Shown here piece after piece: positions 33,341 through 41,460 of a DNA stretch of 64,000 nucleotides. Each line of letters starts with the position of its first letter. Position 1 is the first letter of the stretch. Source of the stretch: Marinobacter salarius. Lineage in GTDB: Bacteria > Pseudomonadota > Gammaproteobacteria > Pseudomonadales > Oleiphilaceae. The translations under genes were made by a program, and so were the position numbers. The stretch is taken from positions 2,604,001 to 2,668,000 of the forward strand of contig NZ_CP136693.1 of assembly GCF_032922745.1 (NCBI RefSeq), given 5' to 3'. The notes below the pieces were generated by a model. The model was not told the origin of the DNA, did no database searches, and saw only the letters and a program-made list of their open reading frames with translations.

Positions 33341-34054
33341 TCAGTTAACGTCCATGATGTGCCATTGCCCGTCCTGGAGCGCTTCGATCGGGCGGAATCG
33401 TGTTTTGTAATTCATTTTCCGGCATTCTTCGATCCAATAACCCAGATACAGGTGTGGGAGCCCCAGCCGTTTTGCTTCCTCGATCTGCCAGAGCACCGCA
33501 AAGGTGCCCAGGCTTCGGCTTTCATAGGCAGGATCAAATACGGTATAGATGGCTGACAGGCCTTCGTCCAGCATGTCCACGGCGGCCAGACCCACCAGGT
33601 TGTCTCCGTCCATGATTTCGACAAACCAGGAATCGGTGGCGCCCTCCACCAGGAACGACATGAACTGTTCACGGGAGGGTGGGTACATGTCGCCGTCAGA
33701 GTGCCGTTGTTCAATGTAATGCGCGTAGAGGCTGTAATACCGTTCCGAAAAGGTTGCCTTGACCATGCGGCAGCTAAGGTCGGCGTTCTTTTTCATGACC
33801 CTGCGCTGGCTGCGGTCTGGCTGGAACTCTTCCACCTTGAGCCTGACAGGGACGCAGGCATTGCAGTTTTCGCAGTGGGGACGATAGTAATGCGAGCCAC
33901 TTCGACGGAAGCCCAGGGCGGTCAGCTGGCTGTATAACCGCTTGTCCACATGCGCCCTCGGGTCGACGAACATAGTGGTTGCTTCGCGATCTGGCAGGTA
34001 ACTGCAGTCGTGGGCCGGCGTGGCAAAAAACACCAGGGTCCTGAGATTGCTCAT
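33341..34054 (-). CDS. bpt: Aspartate/glutamate leucyltransferase Bpt
   Basis: Bpt moves leucine from Leu-tRNA to proteins with N-terminal Asp or Glu, making them ClpS-ClpAP substrates. The 237-residue protein has the ATE-type N-terminal block with DCSYLPDREATTMFVDP and a Cys cluster HCENCNACVPVR (about residues 60-71), and the C-terminal GNAT-like half with YLGYWIEECRKMNYKTRFRP. Its ATG directly follows the aat stop, so the two transferases are translated together. This is the bacterial leucyl type, not the eukaryotic arginyl type, by length and context. Confidence 0.94.
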   Translation of the reverse strand: MSNLRTLVFFATPAHDCSYLPDREATTMFVDPRAHVDKRLYSQLTALGFRRSGSHYYRPHCENCNACVPVRLKVEEFQPDRSQRRVMKKNADLSCRMVKATFSERYYSLYAHYIEQRHSDGDMYPPSREQFMSFLVEGATDSWFVEIMDGDNLVGLAAVDMLDEGLSAIYTVFDPAYESRSLGTFAVLWQIEEAKRLGLPHLYLGYWIEECRKMNYKTRFRPIEALQDGQWHIMDVN

Positions 34055-34768
34055 TCACACCTCCGGGCCGGGCCACTGCCACCGGAAGCCCCAGTCGCTG
34101 TGGTCCGGACTACTGTCGACGCATGTCCTGAGTATAGATAAAAATTCGCTGCGTGGAATACTTCGTGCACCCATTCGCAATAGGTGGCCGCTTTCCACCT
34201 GGCAATCCATGATCCGGTAACCCCAGTCCCGGAGCTGGTTGGCCAGATGGACCATCAATACTTTCGAGGCGTTGGTTTCCAGTGAAAACATGGACTCGCC
34301 AAAGAAACAGCGGCCAATGGCCAGGCCGTACATTCCTCCGGCCAGTTCTCCTTTGGGGTTCCATACTTCTATGGAGTGGGCCACACCCTGTTTGTGAAGC
34401 TGGCCATAGCTGTCAATCATATCCTGGGTGATCCAGGTGCCTTCGGCACGGGTGTTGGCGCAGAGGCGGATGATGCGGGGGAAGGCCTGATTGGCGGTGA
34501 TGGTGAAATAACCGCGGTTGAGGGTGCGCCGTAGGCTTCTGGAGACGTGGATTTCTTCCGGGAAAAGGACGCATCTGGGGCTGGGGGACCACCAGAGTAT
34601 GGGTTGGTCGTCGCTGAACCAGGGGAAGATGCCGTTGCGGTAGGCGAGTTTGAGCCGCTCGGTGGATAGGTCACCGCCCAGCGCCAGCAATCCGTCGGGG
34701 TCCTCCAGGGCCTGTTCGGCGGGGGGGAACCAGAGTTGGTCGGGGTCTAGCCAGGGTAGTGACGTCAT
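34055..34768 (-). CDS. aat: Leucyl/phenylalanyl-tRNA-protein transferase Aat
   Basis: Aat adds Leu or Phe to proteins with N-terminal Lys or Arg. The 237-residue product shows the family's WFPPAEQALEDPDGLLALGGDL start, the YRNGIFPWF block and the GVAHSIEVWNPKGELAGGMYGLAIG core. It is first in the aat-bpt pair. Together with ClpS and ClpA encoded 1-4 kb away it makes a complete bacterial N-degron pathway. Upstream lies a 202-base gap with a long inverted repeat. Confidence 0.96.
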   Translation of the reverse strand: MTSLPWLDPDQLWFPPAEQALEDPDGLLALGGDLSTERLKLAYRNGIFPWFSDDQPILWWSPSPRCVLFPEEIHVSRSLRRTLNRGYFTITANQAFPRIIRLCANTRAEGTWITQDMIDSYGQLHKQGVAHSIEVWNPKGELAGGMYGLAIGRCFFGESMFSLETNASKVLMVHLANQLRDWGYRIMDCQVESGHLLRMGARSIPRSEFLSILRTCVDSSPDHSDWGFRWQWPGPEV

Positions 34769-34805
34769 CTCGGTCCGGAGTTAGTACTCGAGTGTTGGTG
34801 GAGTC

Positions 34806-34911
34806 GGCGAGTGGTCACGGATGTCTGAAACACGCTCGAGCACGTCGGTGTGGCGCTTGGGCTCCGCCATCCATGGCTCCGCACAGTTTCAGACATCCGT
34901 AACCACTTGCC
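34806..34911. repeat. Long imperfect inverted repeat between aat and trxB
   Basis: Two 26-base arms (34806-34831 and 34886-34911) are reverse complements at 24 of 26 positions, including an unbroken block of 16 bases (ACGGATGTCTGAAAC and one more). They enclose 54 bases with a short internal dyad around CCATGG. An RNA from either strand could fold into a stable hairpin. It does not look like a normal terminator, since no T run follows either arm. It has the shape of a REP/MITE-like intergenic element. No second copy was seen in this window. Confidence 0.75.
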
Positions 34912-34970
34912 TTTTCGGGCCTCGGAGGTGCCTGCCCTGAACCACTTCCGAATAAGTTTCTCGGTTAAAC

Positions 34971-35921
34971 TCAGTCTTGGTCCAGAAACTTTTCGGCGTC
35001 AAGTGCTGCCATGCAGCCGAAGCCTGCAGAGGTAACGGCCTGGCGGTAGACGTGGTCGGCTACGTCGCCGGCGGCGAAGACGCCGGGGATGCTGCTCTGA
35101 GTGGCCATGCCTTCCAGGCCGGAGCGGATTTTGATGTAGCCGTTTTCCATATCCAGCTGGCCCTGGAACAGGTCGGTGTTGGGTTTGTGGCCGATGGCGA
35201 TGAACACGCCGGCCAGGTCCATTTCCTGGGTGGCGTCGCCCTTGGTGCTTTTGATGCGCATGCCGGTGACGCCGGTGCCGTCGCCGAGGACTTCGTCCAG
35301 GGTGTGGTCCCAGATGATGTTGACGTTGCCGTTTTCGGCTTTTTCGAACAGTTTGTCCTGCAGGATTTTTTCAGCGCGCAGGCTGTCGCGGCGGTGTACC
35401 AGGGTGACTTCGTCGGCGATGTTGGAGAGGTACAGCGCTTCTTCAACGGCGGTATTGCCGCCGCCGATGACGGCGACTTTCTGTTTCTTGTAGAAGAAAC
35501 CGTCGCAGGTGGCGCAGGCGGAGACGCCCTGGCCCTTGAATTTTTCTTCCGAGTCGAGGCCCAGGTACATGGCGGAGGCGCCAGTGGCGATGATCAACCC
35601 GTCGCAGGTGTATTCGCCGCTGTCGCCCTTGAGGCGGAAGGGGCGGTTACGCAGGTCGGCTTCGTTGATGGTGTCGTAGACTACCTGGGTCTCGAAGCGC
35701 TCCGCGTGTTTGAGCATGCGCTGCATCAGCTCGGGGCCCTGTACGCCATCGTTGTCGCCCGGCCAGTTGTCCACGTCGGTGGTGGTGGTCAACTGTCCGC
35801 CCACTTCAATACCGGTGATCAGCGTGGGTTTCAGGTTGGCGCGGGCGGCGTAGACGGCAGCGGTGTAGCCGGCGGGGCCGGAGCCTAGGATGATCAGTCT
35901 GGAGTGTTTGGTTTCGCTCAT
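34971..35921 (-). CDS. trxB: Thioredoxin reductase
   Basis: TrxB reduces thioredoxin with NADPH. The 316-residue flavoprotein has the FAD motif GSGPAGYTAAVYAARA (about 13-28), the redox site ACATCDGFF (near residue 140) and the NADPH motif GGGNTAVEEALYL. The final FAD block AGDVADHVYRQAVTSAGFGCMAALDAE is split across the C-terminus. The reduced thioredoxin it supplies would serve DsbD and perhaps the peroxidase encoded in this window. It reads toward aat but is separated by a 202-base gap with an inverted repeat. Confidence 0.97.
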   Translation of the reverse strand: MSETKHSRLIILGSGPAGYTAAVYAARANLKPTLITGIEVGGQLTTTTDVDNWPGDNDGVQGPELMQRMLKHAERFETQVVYDTINEADLRNRPFRLKGDSGEYTCDGLIIATGASAMYLGLDSEEKFKGQGVSACATCDGFFYKKQKVAVIGGGNTAVEEALYLSNIADEVTLVHRRDSLRAEKILQDKLFEKAENGNVNIIWDHTLDEVLGDGTGVTGMRIKSTKGDATQEMDLAGVFIAIGHKPNTDLFQGQLDMENGYIKIRSGLEGMATQSSIPGVFAAGDVADHVYRQAVTSAGFGCMAALDAEKFLDQD

Positions 35922-36013
35922 TATGGGTCTCTCGCTAACGAATCTGGACGTGTTGCGCTGGCCGCGTTTTCACGTAATCGGTACGTTGGTCCGGGGGCTG
36001 GCCCGGAGGAAAA

Positions 36014-36060
36014 GGGCAAAAGGCTAACATGAACAGGATAGGTTTCCAGTTGTTTTGCCC
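36014..36060 (-). terminator. Possible terminator after moxR
   Basis: GGGCAAAA (36014-36021) and TTTTGCCC (36053-36060) are perfect inverted repeats with a 31-base loop, just past the moxR stop. On the minus strand the second arm ends in CCCTTTTCC. The loop is long, so this is weak. Confidence 0.3.
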
Positions 36061-36085
36061 AATTCATTCCATTAAGTGATGCTAT

Positions 36086-36997
36086 CTATTCAATGACAGA
36101 GACGGAGGTCAGAAGTTGCCTTACTCTCTCCGCGCTCTTTCCGGACTCGCCCTGTTCCAGGCGGTGTTCGGCGACCGCAGGAAATACCGCCTGGATGTCA
36201 TCCGGTAACACATGGTGGCGACCGTCCATCAGGGCCCATGCCCTTGCGGCGCGCACAAGCCCGAGTCCGGCCCTGGGCGACAGGCCATACAGTAGGCCGG
36301 GCATGCGTCGGCTCTGTTCCAGCAGGCGCTGTACGTAGTCCAGCAGTGCCGGGCTGGTGGACACCCGGTTAACGGCGTCCTGAAGGGTTTGCAGGTTTTC
36401 CGAAGAAAGCAGTGATTGCAGTCTGTCGGTCATGACCCGGCGGTCTTCACCTTCCAGCAGTTCCCGTTCGGCGCGCGGGTCGGGGTAGCCCAGGCGTATG
36501 CGCATCAGGAAACGGTCAAGCTGGGATTCCGGTAACGGGTAGGTGCCGCCCTGCTCGATGGGATTCTGTGTGGCGATAACGAAGAATGGATGGGGCAGGG
36601 GGCGGGTTTCGCCCTCGATGGAAACCTGCCGTTCCTCCATGGCTTCCAGCAATGCACTCTGGGTTCTTGGGGAGGCGCGGTTGATCTCATCGGCCAGGAC
36701 AACCTGCGCGAAGATCGGTCCGGGATGGAACACCAGGCTGCCCGCCTGCTTGTCGTACATGGAGAAGCCAAGCACGTCAGCAGGTAAGAGATCATTGGTA
36801 AACTGGATGCGCTGGTAGCTCAGGCCCATGACCTTGGCTAACGCGTGGGACAGGGTGGTTTTGCCCATTCCCGGAATGTCTTCAATCAGCAGGTGGCCCC
36901 TGGCCAGCAAGCCGCAGAGCGAAAGCCGTACCTGGTGATCCTTGCCCAGGAGTATGCTGTTTAACTCGCGGATAACCGTATCCGTCAGTTTTTTCAT
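36086..36997 (-). CDS. MoxR-family AAA+ ATPase
   Basis: A 303-residue AAA+ chaperone of the MoxR group. The Walker A is GMGKTTLSHALA (about 43-54), the Walker B lies in VVLADEINRASPRTQ, and sensor 1 in VIATQNPIEQGGTYPLP. The C-terminal lid is intact. MoxR proteins usually act with a DUF58/VWA protein and a transglutaminase-like membrane protein encoded next to them. Neither follows here: after the stop there is a 164-base gap and then trxB. Instead it lies seven bases after aguB, so it appears to be the third gene of an agmatine-use operon. The client is unknown. Confidence 0.9.
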   Translation of the reverse strand: MKKLTDTVIRELNSILLGKDHQVRLSLCGLLARGHLLIEDIPGMGKTTLSHALAKVMGLSYQRIQFTNDLLPADVLGFSMYDKQAGSLVFHPGPIFAQVVLADEINRASPRTQSALLEAMEERQVSIEGETRPLPHPFFVIATQNPIEQGGTYPLPESQLDRFLMRIRLGYPDPRAERELLEGEDRRVMTDRLQSLLSSENLQTLQDAVNRVSTSPALLDYVQRLLEQSRRMPGLLYGLSPRAGLGLVRAARAWALMDGRHHVLPDDIQAVFPAVAEHRLEQGESGKSAERVRQLLTSVSVIE

Positions 36998-37004
36998 GTA
37001 GTGT

Positions 37005-37928
37005 TCAGTCCCTTACTCGCTTGAGAATGTCGCCATAGGCGTCGATACGCCGATCCCTGAAGTACGGCCAGATGCGCCGAATCGATTCACTGCGAGAGCG
37101 GTTAATGGTAGCGAATAATAGGGTTTCGGAATGGTCGTCGGCACGAGCCAGGAACTCTCCCTGGGGCCCGCATATAAAGCTGTTGCCCCAGAAACGAATG
37201 CCGTCGGAGCTGCCGGACGGGTCGGGTTCCGTGCCGATGCGGTTTGGCGCGATGACCGGCAGGTTATTGGCAACCGCATGGCCGCGTTGAACGGTTACCC
37301 AGGCGTCCAACTGGCGCGCCTGTTCTTCCGGGTCGTCGGTGACATCCCAGCCAATAGCGGTGGGGTAGATCAGTACCTCCGCGCCGGCCAGGGCCATCAG
37401 GCGGGCGGCCTCTGGATACCACTGGTCCCAACACACCAGCACACCCAGCCGACCCACTGAGGTGTCGATGGGGGTGAAGCCGTTGCGGCCGTCGTTGAAG
37501 CTGGCGTCGCCCGGGGTGAAATAGAATTTTTCGTAAAAGCCGGGGTCGTCGGGAATATGCATCTTGCGGTAGAGGCCGGCGATGCTTCCATCCCGCTCAA
37601 AAACAACGGCCGTGTTGTGGTAGACGCCGTTCATTCGCCGTTCGAAGATCGACCCAACGAGGACAATGCCAAGTTCCGCGGCCAGAGCGGATAGTCGACG
37701 ACTGGTCGGACCGGGAATCGGTTCGGCAAGTTCGAATACCGAGGTATCTTCGGTCTGGCAAAAGTAGAGCGTAGCGTGCAGTTCCTGCAGGACGACGAGT
37801 TGGGCGCCGTCAGCTGCCGCCTGGCGAACCAGGCGTTCGCTGGTGGCCAGGCTGGTGTCCTTGTCGGCGCTGCACTGCTGTTGTATCGCGGCAATGGCCA
37901 GGTCAGGGGATAGGGGGGAGTGACTCAT
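37005..37928 (-). CDS. aguB: N-carbamoylputrescine amidohydrolase AguB
   Basis: AguB splits N-carbamoylputrescine to putrescine, CO2 and ammonia. The 307-residue nitrilase-superfamily protein has the Glu-Lys-Cys triad: Glu in VVLQELHA (near 49), Lys in YRKMHIPDDPG (near 120) and Cys in VLVCWDQWYPEAA (near 158). The ATG at 37928 overlaps the aguA stop as ATGA, so I reject the longer frame beginning at 37967. Together with aguA it makes the two-step pathway from agmatine to putrescine. Confidence 0.95.
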   Translation of the reverse strand: MSHSPLSPDLAIAAIQQQCSADKDTSLATSERLVRQAAADGAQLVVLQELHATLYFCQTEDTSVFELAEPIPGPTSRRLSALAAELGIVLVGSIFERRMNGVYHNTAVVFERDGSIAGLYRKMHIPDDPGFYEKFYFTPGDASFNDGRNGFTPIDTSVGRLGVLVCWDQWYPEAARLMALAGAEVLIYPTAIGWDVTDDPEEQARQLDAWVTVQRGHAVANNLPVIAPNRIGTEPDPSGSSDGIRFWGNSFICGPQGEFLARADDHSETLLFATINRSRSESIRRIWPYFRDRRIDAYGDILKRVRD

Positions 37929-38977
37929 GCGCCTACAACCCCTGCTGGTATCTGCATGGTGATGCAATGCAGGCTACCTCCCTGTGTAATCAGTGCTCGG
38001 CAGTTCACCGGAATCACTTCCCGATCCGGGAAAAGATTCGACAGGGTGGCCACCGCCTCTTCATCTTGCGGCACGCCATAAACCGGCACCAGCACAGCGC
38101 CGTTGATGACCAGGAAGTTGGCATAGGTTGCGGGAAGGCGCTCGCCGTCATCGTCATGGATGGCATCCGGCCAGGGCAGCGGGGTCAGGCGGTAGGGTCG
38201 GCCGTCAGCCTGGTGGAACTGCTGCAGCTCCTCCTCCATGGCCGCCAGGGCGCTGTAGTGCTCATCGCTGACGTTCGAGCAGGATACGTAACAGATATGG
38301 TCCGGTGCGCAAAACCGCGCCAGGGTATCGATATGGCTGTCGGTGTCGTCACCGGCAAGGTAGCCGTGGTTCAGCCAGAGGATGCGCTCGGCGCCCAGCG
38401 TCTCCGACAACAGGTGTTCAATGCCCGCCCGATCCATGGATGGATTGCGGGAAGGCGTCAACAGGCATTCGCTGGTGGTCAGCAAGGTGCCGTTACCATC
38501 GGACTCGATAGAGCCTCCCTCGAGAACGAAGTCGACTGGTATCAGCGGTGTCGCGCCAAAGCTGCCAAAATTCGACAGGTGGCTATTCAGGGCATTGTCT
38601 TTTTCCCAGGGGAATTTTCCACCCCAGGCATTGAACCTGAAATCCAGTAATTCGTGGCCCTCGCCACGGCTAATGGCGATGGGGCCGTGGTCGCGTGCCC
38701 AGGTATCGTTGGCCGGGGCAGGGACGGCCACAACGCGGCCGGGAAAGCCATTCTCTTGAGCGAACTGATTAAGCTCCCTTTCCAGCTCCTGCAAACGGAA
38801 AACATGCTCGCAGCTGAGTAGTACGTGCTGAAAGCGCAATACGGTCCGTGCGATCTCCATAAACACCGGCTCGACATCGGCGAGGATGTCGCTCCAGTCC
38901 GTTCCGGGATGGGGCCAGGTAAGCATGATGGCACTTTGGGGTACCCACTCGGCGGGCATCACAGGTCTGGAAGTCAA
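37925..38977 (-). CDS. aguA: Agmatine deiminase AguA
   Basis: AguA converts agmatine to N-carbamoylputrescine and ammonia. The 350-residue protein is of the guanidino-modifying family: MPAEWVPQSAIMLTWPH at the start, NDTWARDHGPI (near residue 90, catalytic Asp), GGSIESDGNGT, HIDTLARF (catalytic His) and the nucleophile Cys in GGSLHCITMQ near the C-terminus. The start is uncertain: TTG at 38977 has AAGGTG eight bases upstream, while an ATG at 38959 also fits. It heads aguA-aguB-moxR. Confidence 0.95.
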   Translation of the reverse strand: MTSRPVMPAEWVPQSAIMLTWPHPGTDWSDILADVEPVFMEIARTVLRFQHVLLSCEHVFRLQELERELNQFAQENGFPGRVVAVPAPANDTWARDHGPIAISRGEGHELLDFRFNAWGGKFPWEKDNALNSHLSNFGSFGATPLIPVDFVLEGGSIESDGNGTLLTTSECLLTPSRNPSMDRAGIEHLLSETLGAERILWLNHGYLAGDDTDSHIDTLARFCAPDHICYVSCSNVSDEHYSALAAMEEELQQFHQADGRPYRLTPLPWPDAIHDDDGERLPATYANFLVINGAVLVPVYGVPQDEEAVATLSNLFPDREVIPVNCRALITQGGSLHCITMQIPAGVVGA

Positions 38978-39051
38978 GTTGTGAACACCTTATCCAAAAG
39001 CCGCCATTCTAACGAACGGGCGGGGTTGCGTCAGGATATGCAGAGGATTTT

Positions 39052-39360
39052 TTAGCGGCTGGGCTTCAATACCGCATGGATGACCCGGTCAGCTTCAAAG
39101 TACACGACGAAATCCCCGTAGTGCCATTGCGATATGGGTGGGTTGCCCACTGGCCCGGACGTGCGTATCGGGTTGCCCCAGCCGTTGCGAACGCTGGACT
39201 GGCTCATGCCAGTACGTGGAAGGTTTTCCTGTGCGCCGCGCTCAGCCTGCGACTTCACTGGAACCCGAACCTCTTCCGCCACCGCGGTGGTAAGCGGGGC
39301 TACCGCCAGTCCTGAGAGGGCTGCGGCGGCACAAACGGCTTTTATGGTGCGGTTTTTCAT
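39052..39360 (-). CDS. Small exported protein of unknown function
   Basis: A 102-residue protein beginning with a clear signal peptide (MKNRTIKAVCAAAALSGLAV) with probable cleavage near AVAEE, giving a mature domain of about 75 residues. The mature part includes GMSQSSVRNGWGNPIRTS and ISQWHYGDFVVYFEADRVIH, the short repeats seen in small periplasmic SmpA/BamE-like or phosphodiesterase-labelled proteins. I recognise the pattern but not a proven function. The ATG at 39360 is used since it opens the signal peptide; the frame reaches up to 39483. It lies alone, 74 bases after aguA. Confidence 0.78.
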   Translation of the reverse strand: MKNRTIKAVCAAAALSGLAVAPLTTAVAEEVRVPVKSQAERGAQENLPRTGMSQSSVRNGWGNPIRTSGPVGNPPISQWHYGDFVVYFEADRVIHAVLKPSR

Positions 39361-39516
39361 CAGTGACTTACTCCCTGGGGTCGTCGTATCCGATTGAACG
39401 GGGTTGCCTGGAGAATCTGGAAAGTACCGTGGTGTGTACGCGCCAGACATTGATAAAACGTAATATCCACCAAAGACTAACAAAAGTCAGCCCGAATTCG
39501 ATGATTTGTGGACCGT

Positions 39517-40104
39517 TTACTCTTTCTGTCGCTGGCGGATCTGCCATCGCATCACATGGCGGGCAACTTGCTGTCGGTCGCTGTCATGAATGTCAGTAAA
39601 TTCCGTATGAACCCTGCCACCGCCGCTTTTCTCCGGTACAACGTCGATGACTCGGGCAGTGGCTACGGGCTGAAACAGCTCCGGCGGCAGCGTCATTCTC
39701 AGGGCCAGTTGGTCACCGGCGGAAAAACGGTTAGTGGAACTGTGGAACGACAGTCCACCTTCGCTGAGTGTGACATCCTGCCAGTCCTCAGGTTGCAACG
39801 GATTTTGCTCAAAGGCCATAATGCGCGCCAACGTATCCAGCTTCCCGTTCAGAGACTTGATCAGAGAGGTCAGCAGGCGGTCACGTTCTGCCAGGTTGGC
39901 GAGCTGTGCCCTGACATCCTGATCCAGGCGCCTGAACTCCGAGCGCAGGCTTTCCACGTGATTGCCGTTAAAGGGGTTTTCCTGATTGTCCTCGCCAGGA
40001 CCCAGCGTTCGGATTTCCAGGCCAATATGGTCACTGATGCGAAAGAAGTCCCTGCGGTCAGAGGGAATATCCAACGGGTTATTGTCGGGTGTCATTTCAG
40101 ACAT
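39517..40104 (-). CDS. PilZ domain protein, possible cyclic di-GMP receptor
   Basis: A 195-residue protein with a divided PilZ layout. The RxxxR-type c-di-GMP motif is near the N-terminus (SDRRDFFRIS, about residues 15-24), then a helical insert (about 45-100) and the rest of the barrel with VTLSEGGLSF (about 110-119), where the usual Asp/Asn of the second motif is replaced by Thr. It may therefore bind c-di-GMP weakly or in an altered way. A GGDEF cyclase and a SagS-like kinase in the window fit the same signalling field. It is divergent from lolC. Confidence 0.8.
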   Translation of the reverse strand: MSEMTPDNNPLDIPSDRRDFFRISDHIGLEIRTLGPGEDNQENPFNGNHVESLRSEFRRLDQDVRAQLANLAERDRLLTSLIKSLNGKLDTLARIMAFEQNPLQPEDWQDVTLSEGGLSFHSSTNRFSAGDQLALRMTLPPELFQPVATARVIDVVPEKSGGGRVHTEFTDIHDSDRQQVARHVMRWQIRQRQKE

Positions 40105-40218
40105 CTGGGCTCCATAACACGGTATTATTGTTTCCTGATAGCAGTTTAGCAGCTTCCTGACGGTCCGTATCGCCGCAGGATTTTCGACAGACCAGAAGGC
40201 AGCGACAGGCTCCTCCCA

Positions 40219-41460
40219 ATGTTCAGACCCTTATCATTGTATGTCGGCTTGCGGTACACCGCGGCCAAACGACGTAATCACTTCATTTCGTTCATTTCTC
40301 TGACGTCCATGATTGGCCTGATGCTGGGCGTGGCGGTCCTCATCATCGTGTTGTCGGTGATGAATGGCTTTGACCGTGAGCTCAAGCAGCGAATTCTGGG
40401 CATGGTGCCTCATGCTGTGATCCAGGGTAATCCCGATCTTGATAATTGGCAGCAAGTGGACCGGGAAGTAGAGAAACACCCGTCGGTGATCGCTGCAGCG
40501 CCCTTTATTCAGGGTCAGGGTATGGTCACAGGTGGCGGTGACGTTCGCGGCGTCATGCTCAATGGTGTGCTGCCAGAGCAGGAGCGAAGCGTTTCCATCA
40601 TCGAAAACCATATGATCGAAGGCGGGCTGGACGACCTGAAATCCGGAGAGTTTGGCATCATTATCGGCCGGCAGATGGCCGCCAGCTTGCGCCTGCAACT
40701 GGGCGACCGGGTAACCGTAGTGTTGCCGGAAGCCTCGGTAACGCCGGCCGGGGTATTGCCGCGACTGAAGCGATTCACCGTCAAGGGTGTATTCAGTGTC
40801 GGGGCCGAACTGGATGGCAACTACACCCTGATTCATATGGATGATGCGTCAAAGCTCATACGCACCGACGGCAAAGCCCAGGGTGTGCGCCTTCTGGTGG
40901 ACGATCTGTTTCAGGCACCGAAAGTGGCAGAAGAAGTCGCGCGCCAGTTGACCGGCCGCCACTACATATCTGACTGGACCCGAACCCATGGCAATCTGTT
41001 CCAGGCCATCCGCATGGAGAAGACCATGATCGGCCTGTTGCTGATGTTCATCGTCGCTGTGGCCGCGTTCAACATTGTATCGACACTGGTAATGGTGGTT
41101 ACCGACAAGACAGCCGATATCGCCATCCTGCGCACGATGGGCGCAACACCCGGGCGAGTGATGCGGATCTTCATGGTTCAGGGCGCCGTGATTGGCATTA
41201 CCGGCACCCTGGTAGGCACAGCGCTGGGCATCCTGGGTGCCTACAACATCAGCGGGTTTATTGCCTGGCTGGAGGCCTTCATGGGGCATCAGTTCCTCAG
41301 TGCTGACGTCTATTTCATCAGTTATCTTCCGTCCCAGCTGCAGTGGCAGGACGTGTGGATCATCAGTGGTGCCGGCCTCGCCATGAGTCTGTTGGCAACG
41401 ATCTATCCAGCGTGGAGAGCATCCCGCGTCGACCCGGCGGAGGCCCTGCGATATGAGTAA
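40219..41460 (+). CDS. lolC: Lipoprotein-releasing ABC permease LolC/LolE type
   Basis: The permease takes mature lipoproteins from the inner membrane for transfer to LolA. The 413-residue protein has one N-terminal membrane segment (about 25-48), a periplasmic MacB-like domain (about 50-265) and three C-terminal segments (about 270-405). The N-terminal block LYVGLRYTAAKRRNHFISFIS is diagnostic. Only one permease gene is found next to lolD, whereas E. coli and Pseudomonas aeruginosa have lolC and lolE flanking lolD. It may thus be the single LolF-type permease. It overlaps lolD by eight bases. Confidence 0.95.
   Translation: MFRPLSLYVGLRYTAAKRRNHFISFISLTSMIGLMLGVAVLIIVLSVMNGFDRELKQRILGMVPHAVIQGNPDLDNWQQVDREVEKHPSVIAAAPFIQGQGMVTGGGDVRGVMLNGVLPEQERSVSIIENHMIEGGLDDLKSGEFGIIIGRQMAASLRLQLGDRVTVVLPEASVTPAGVLPRLKRFTVKGVFSVGAELDGNYTLIHMDDASKLIRTDGKAQGVRLLVDDLFQAPKVAEEVARQLTGRHYISDWTRTHGNLFQAIRMEKTMIGLLLMFIVAVAAFNIVSTLVMVVTDKTADIAILRTMGATPGRVMRIFMVQGAVIGITGTLVGTALGILGAYNISGFIAWLEAFMGHQFLSADVYFISYLPSQLQWQDVWIISGAGLAMSLLATIYPAWRASRVDPAEALRYE

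Noticed and set aside
34769..34970. tRNA or small RNA gene between aat and trxB
   Set aside because: No cloverleaf with D, anticodon and T arms could be drawn; only the inverted repeat is supported.
34977..35888. Open frame of 303 codons opposite trxB
   Set aside because: Val/Ala/Gly-rich shadow of trxB; no recognisable motif.
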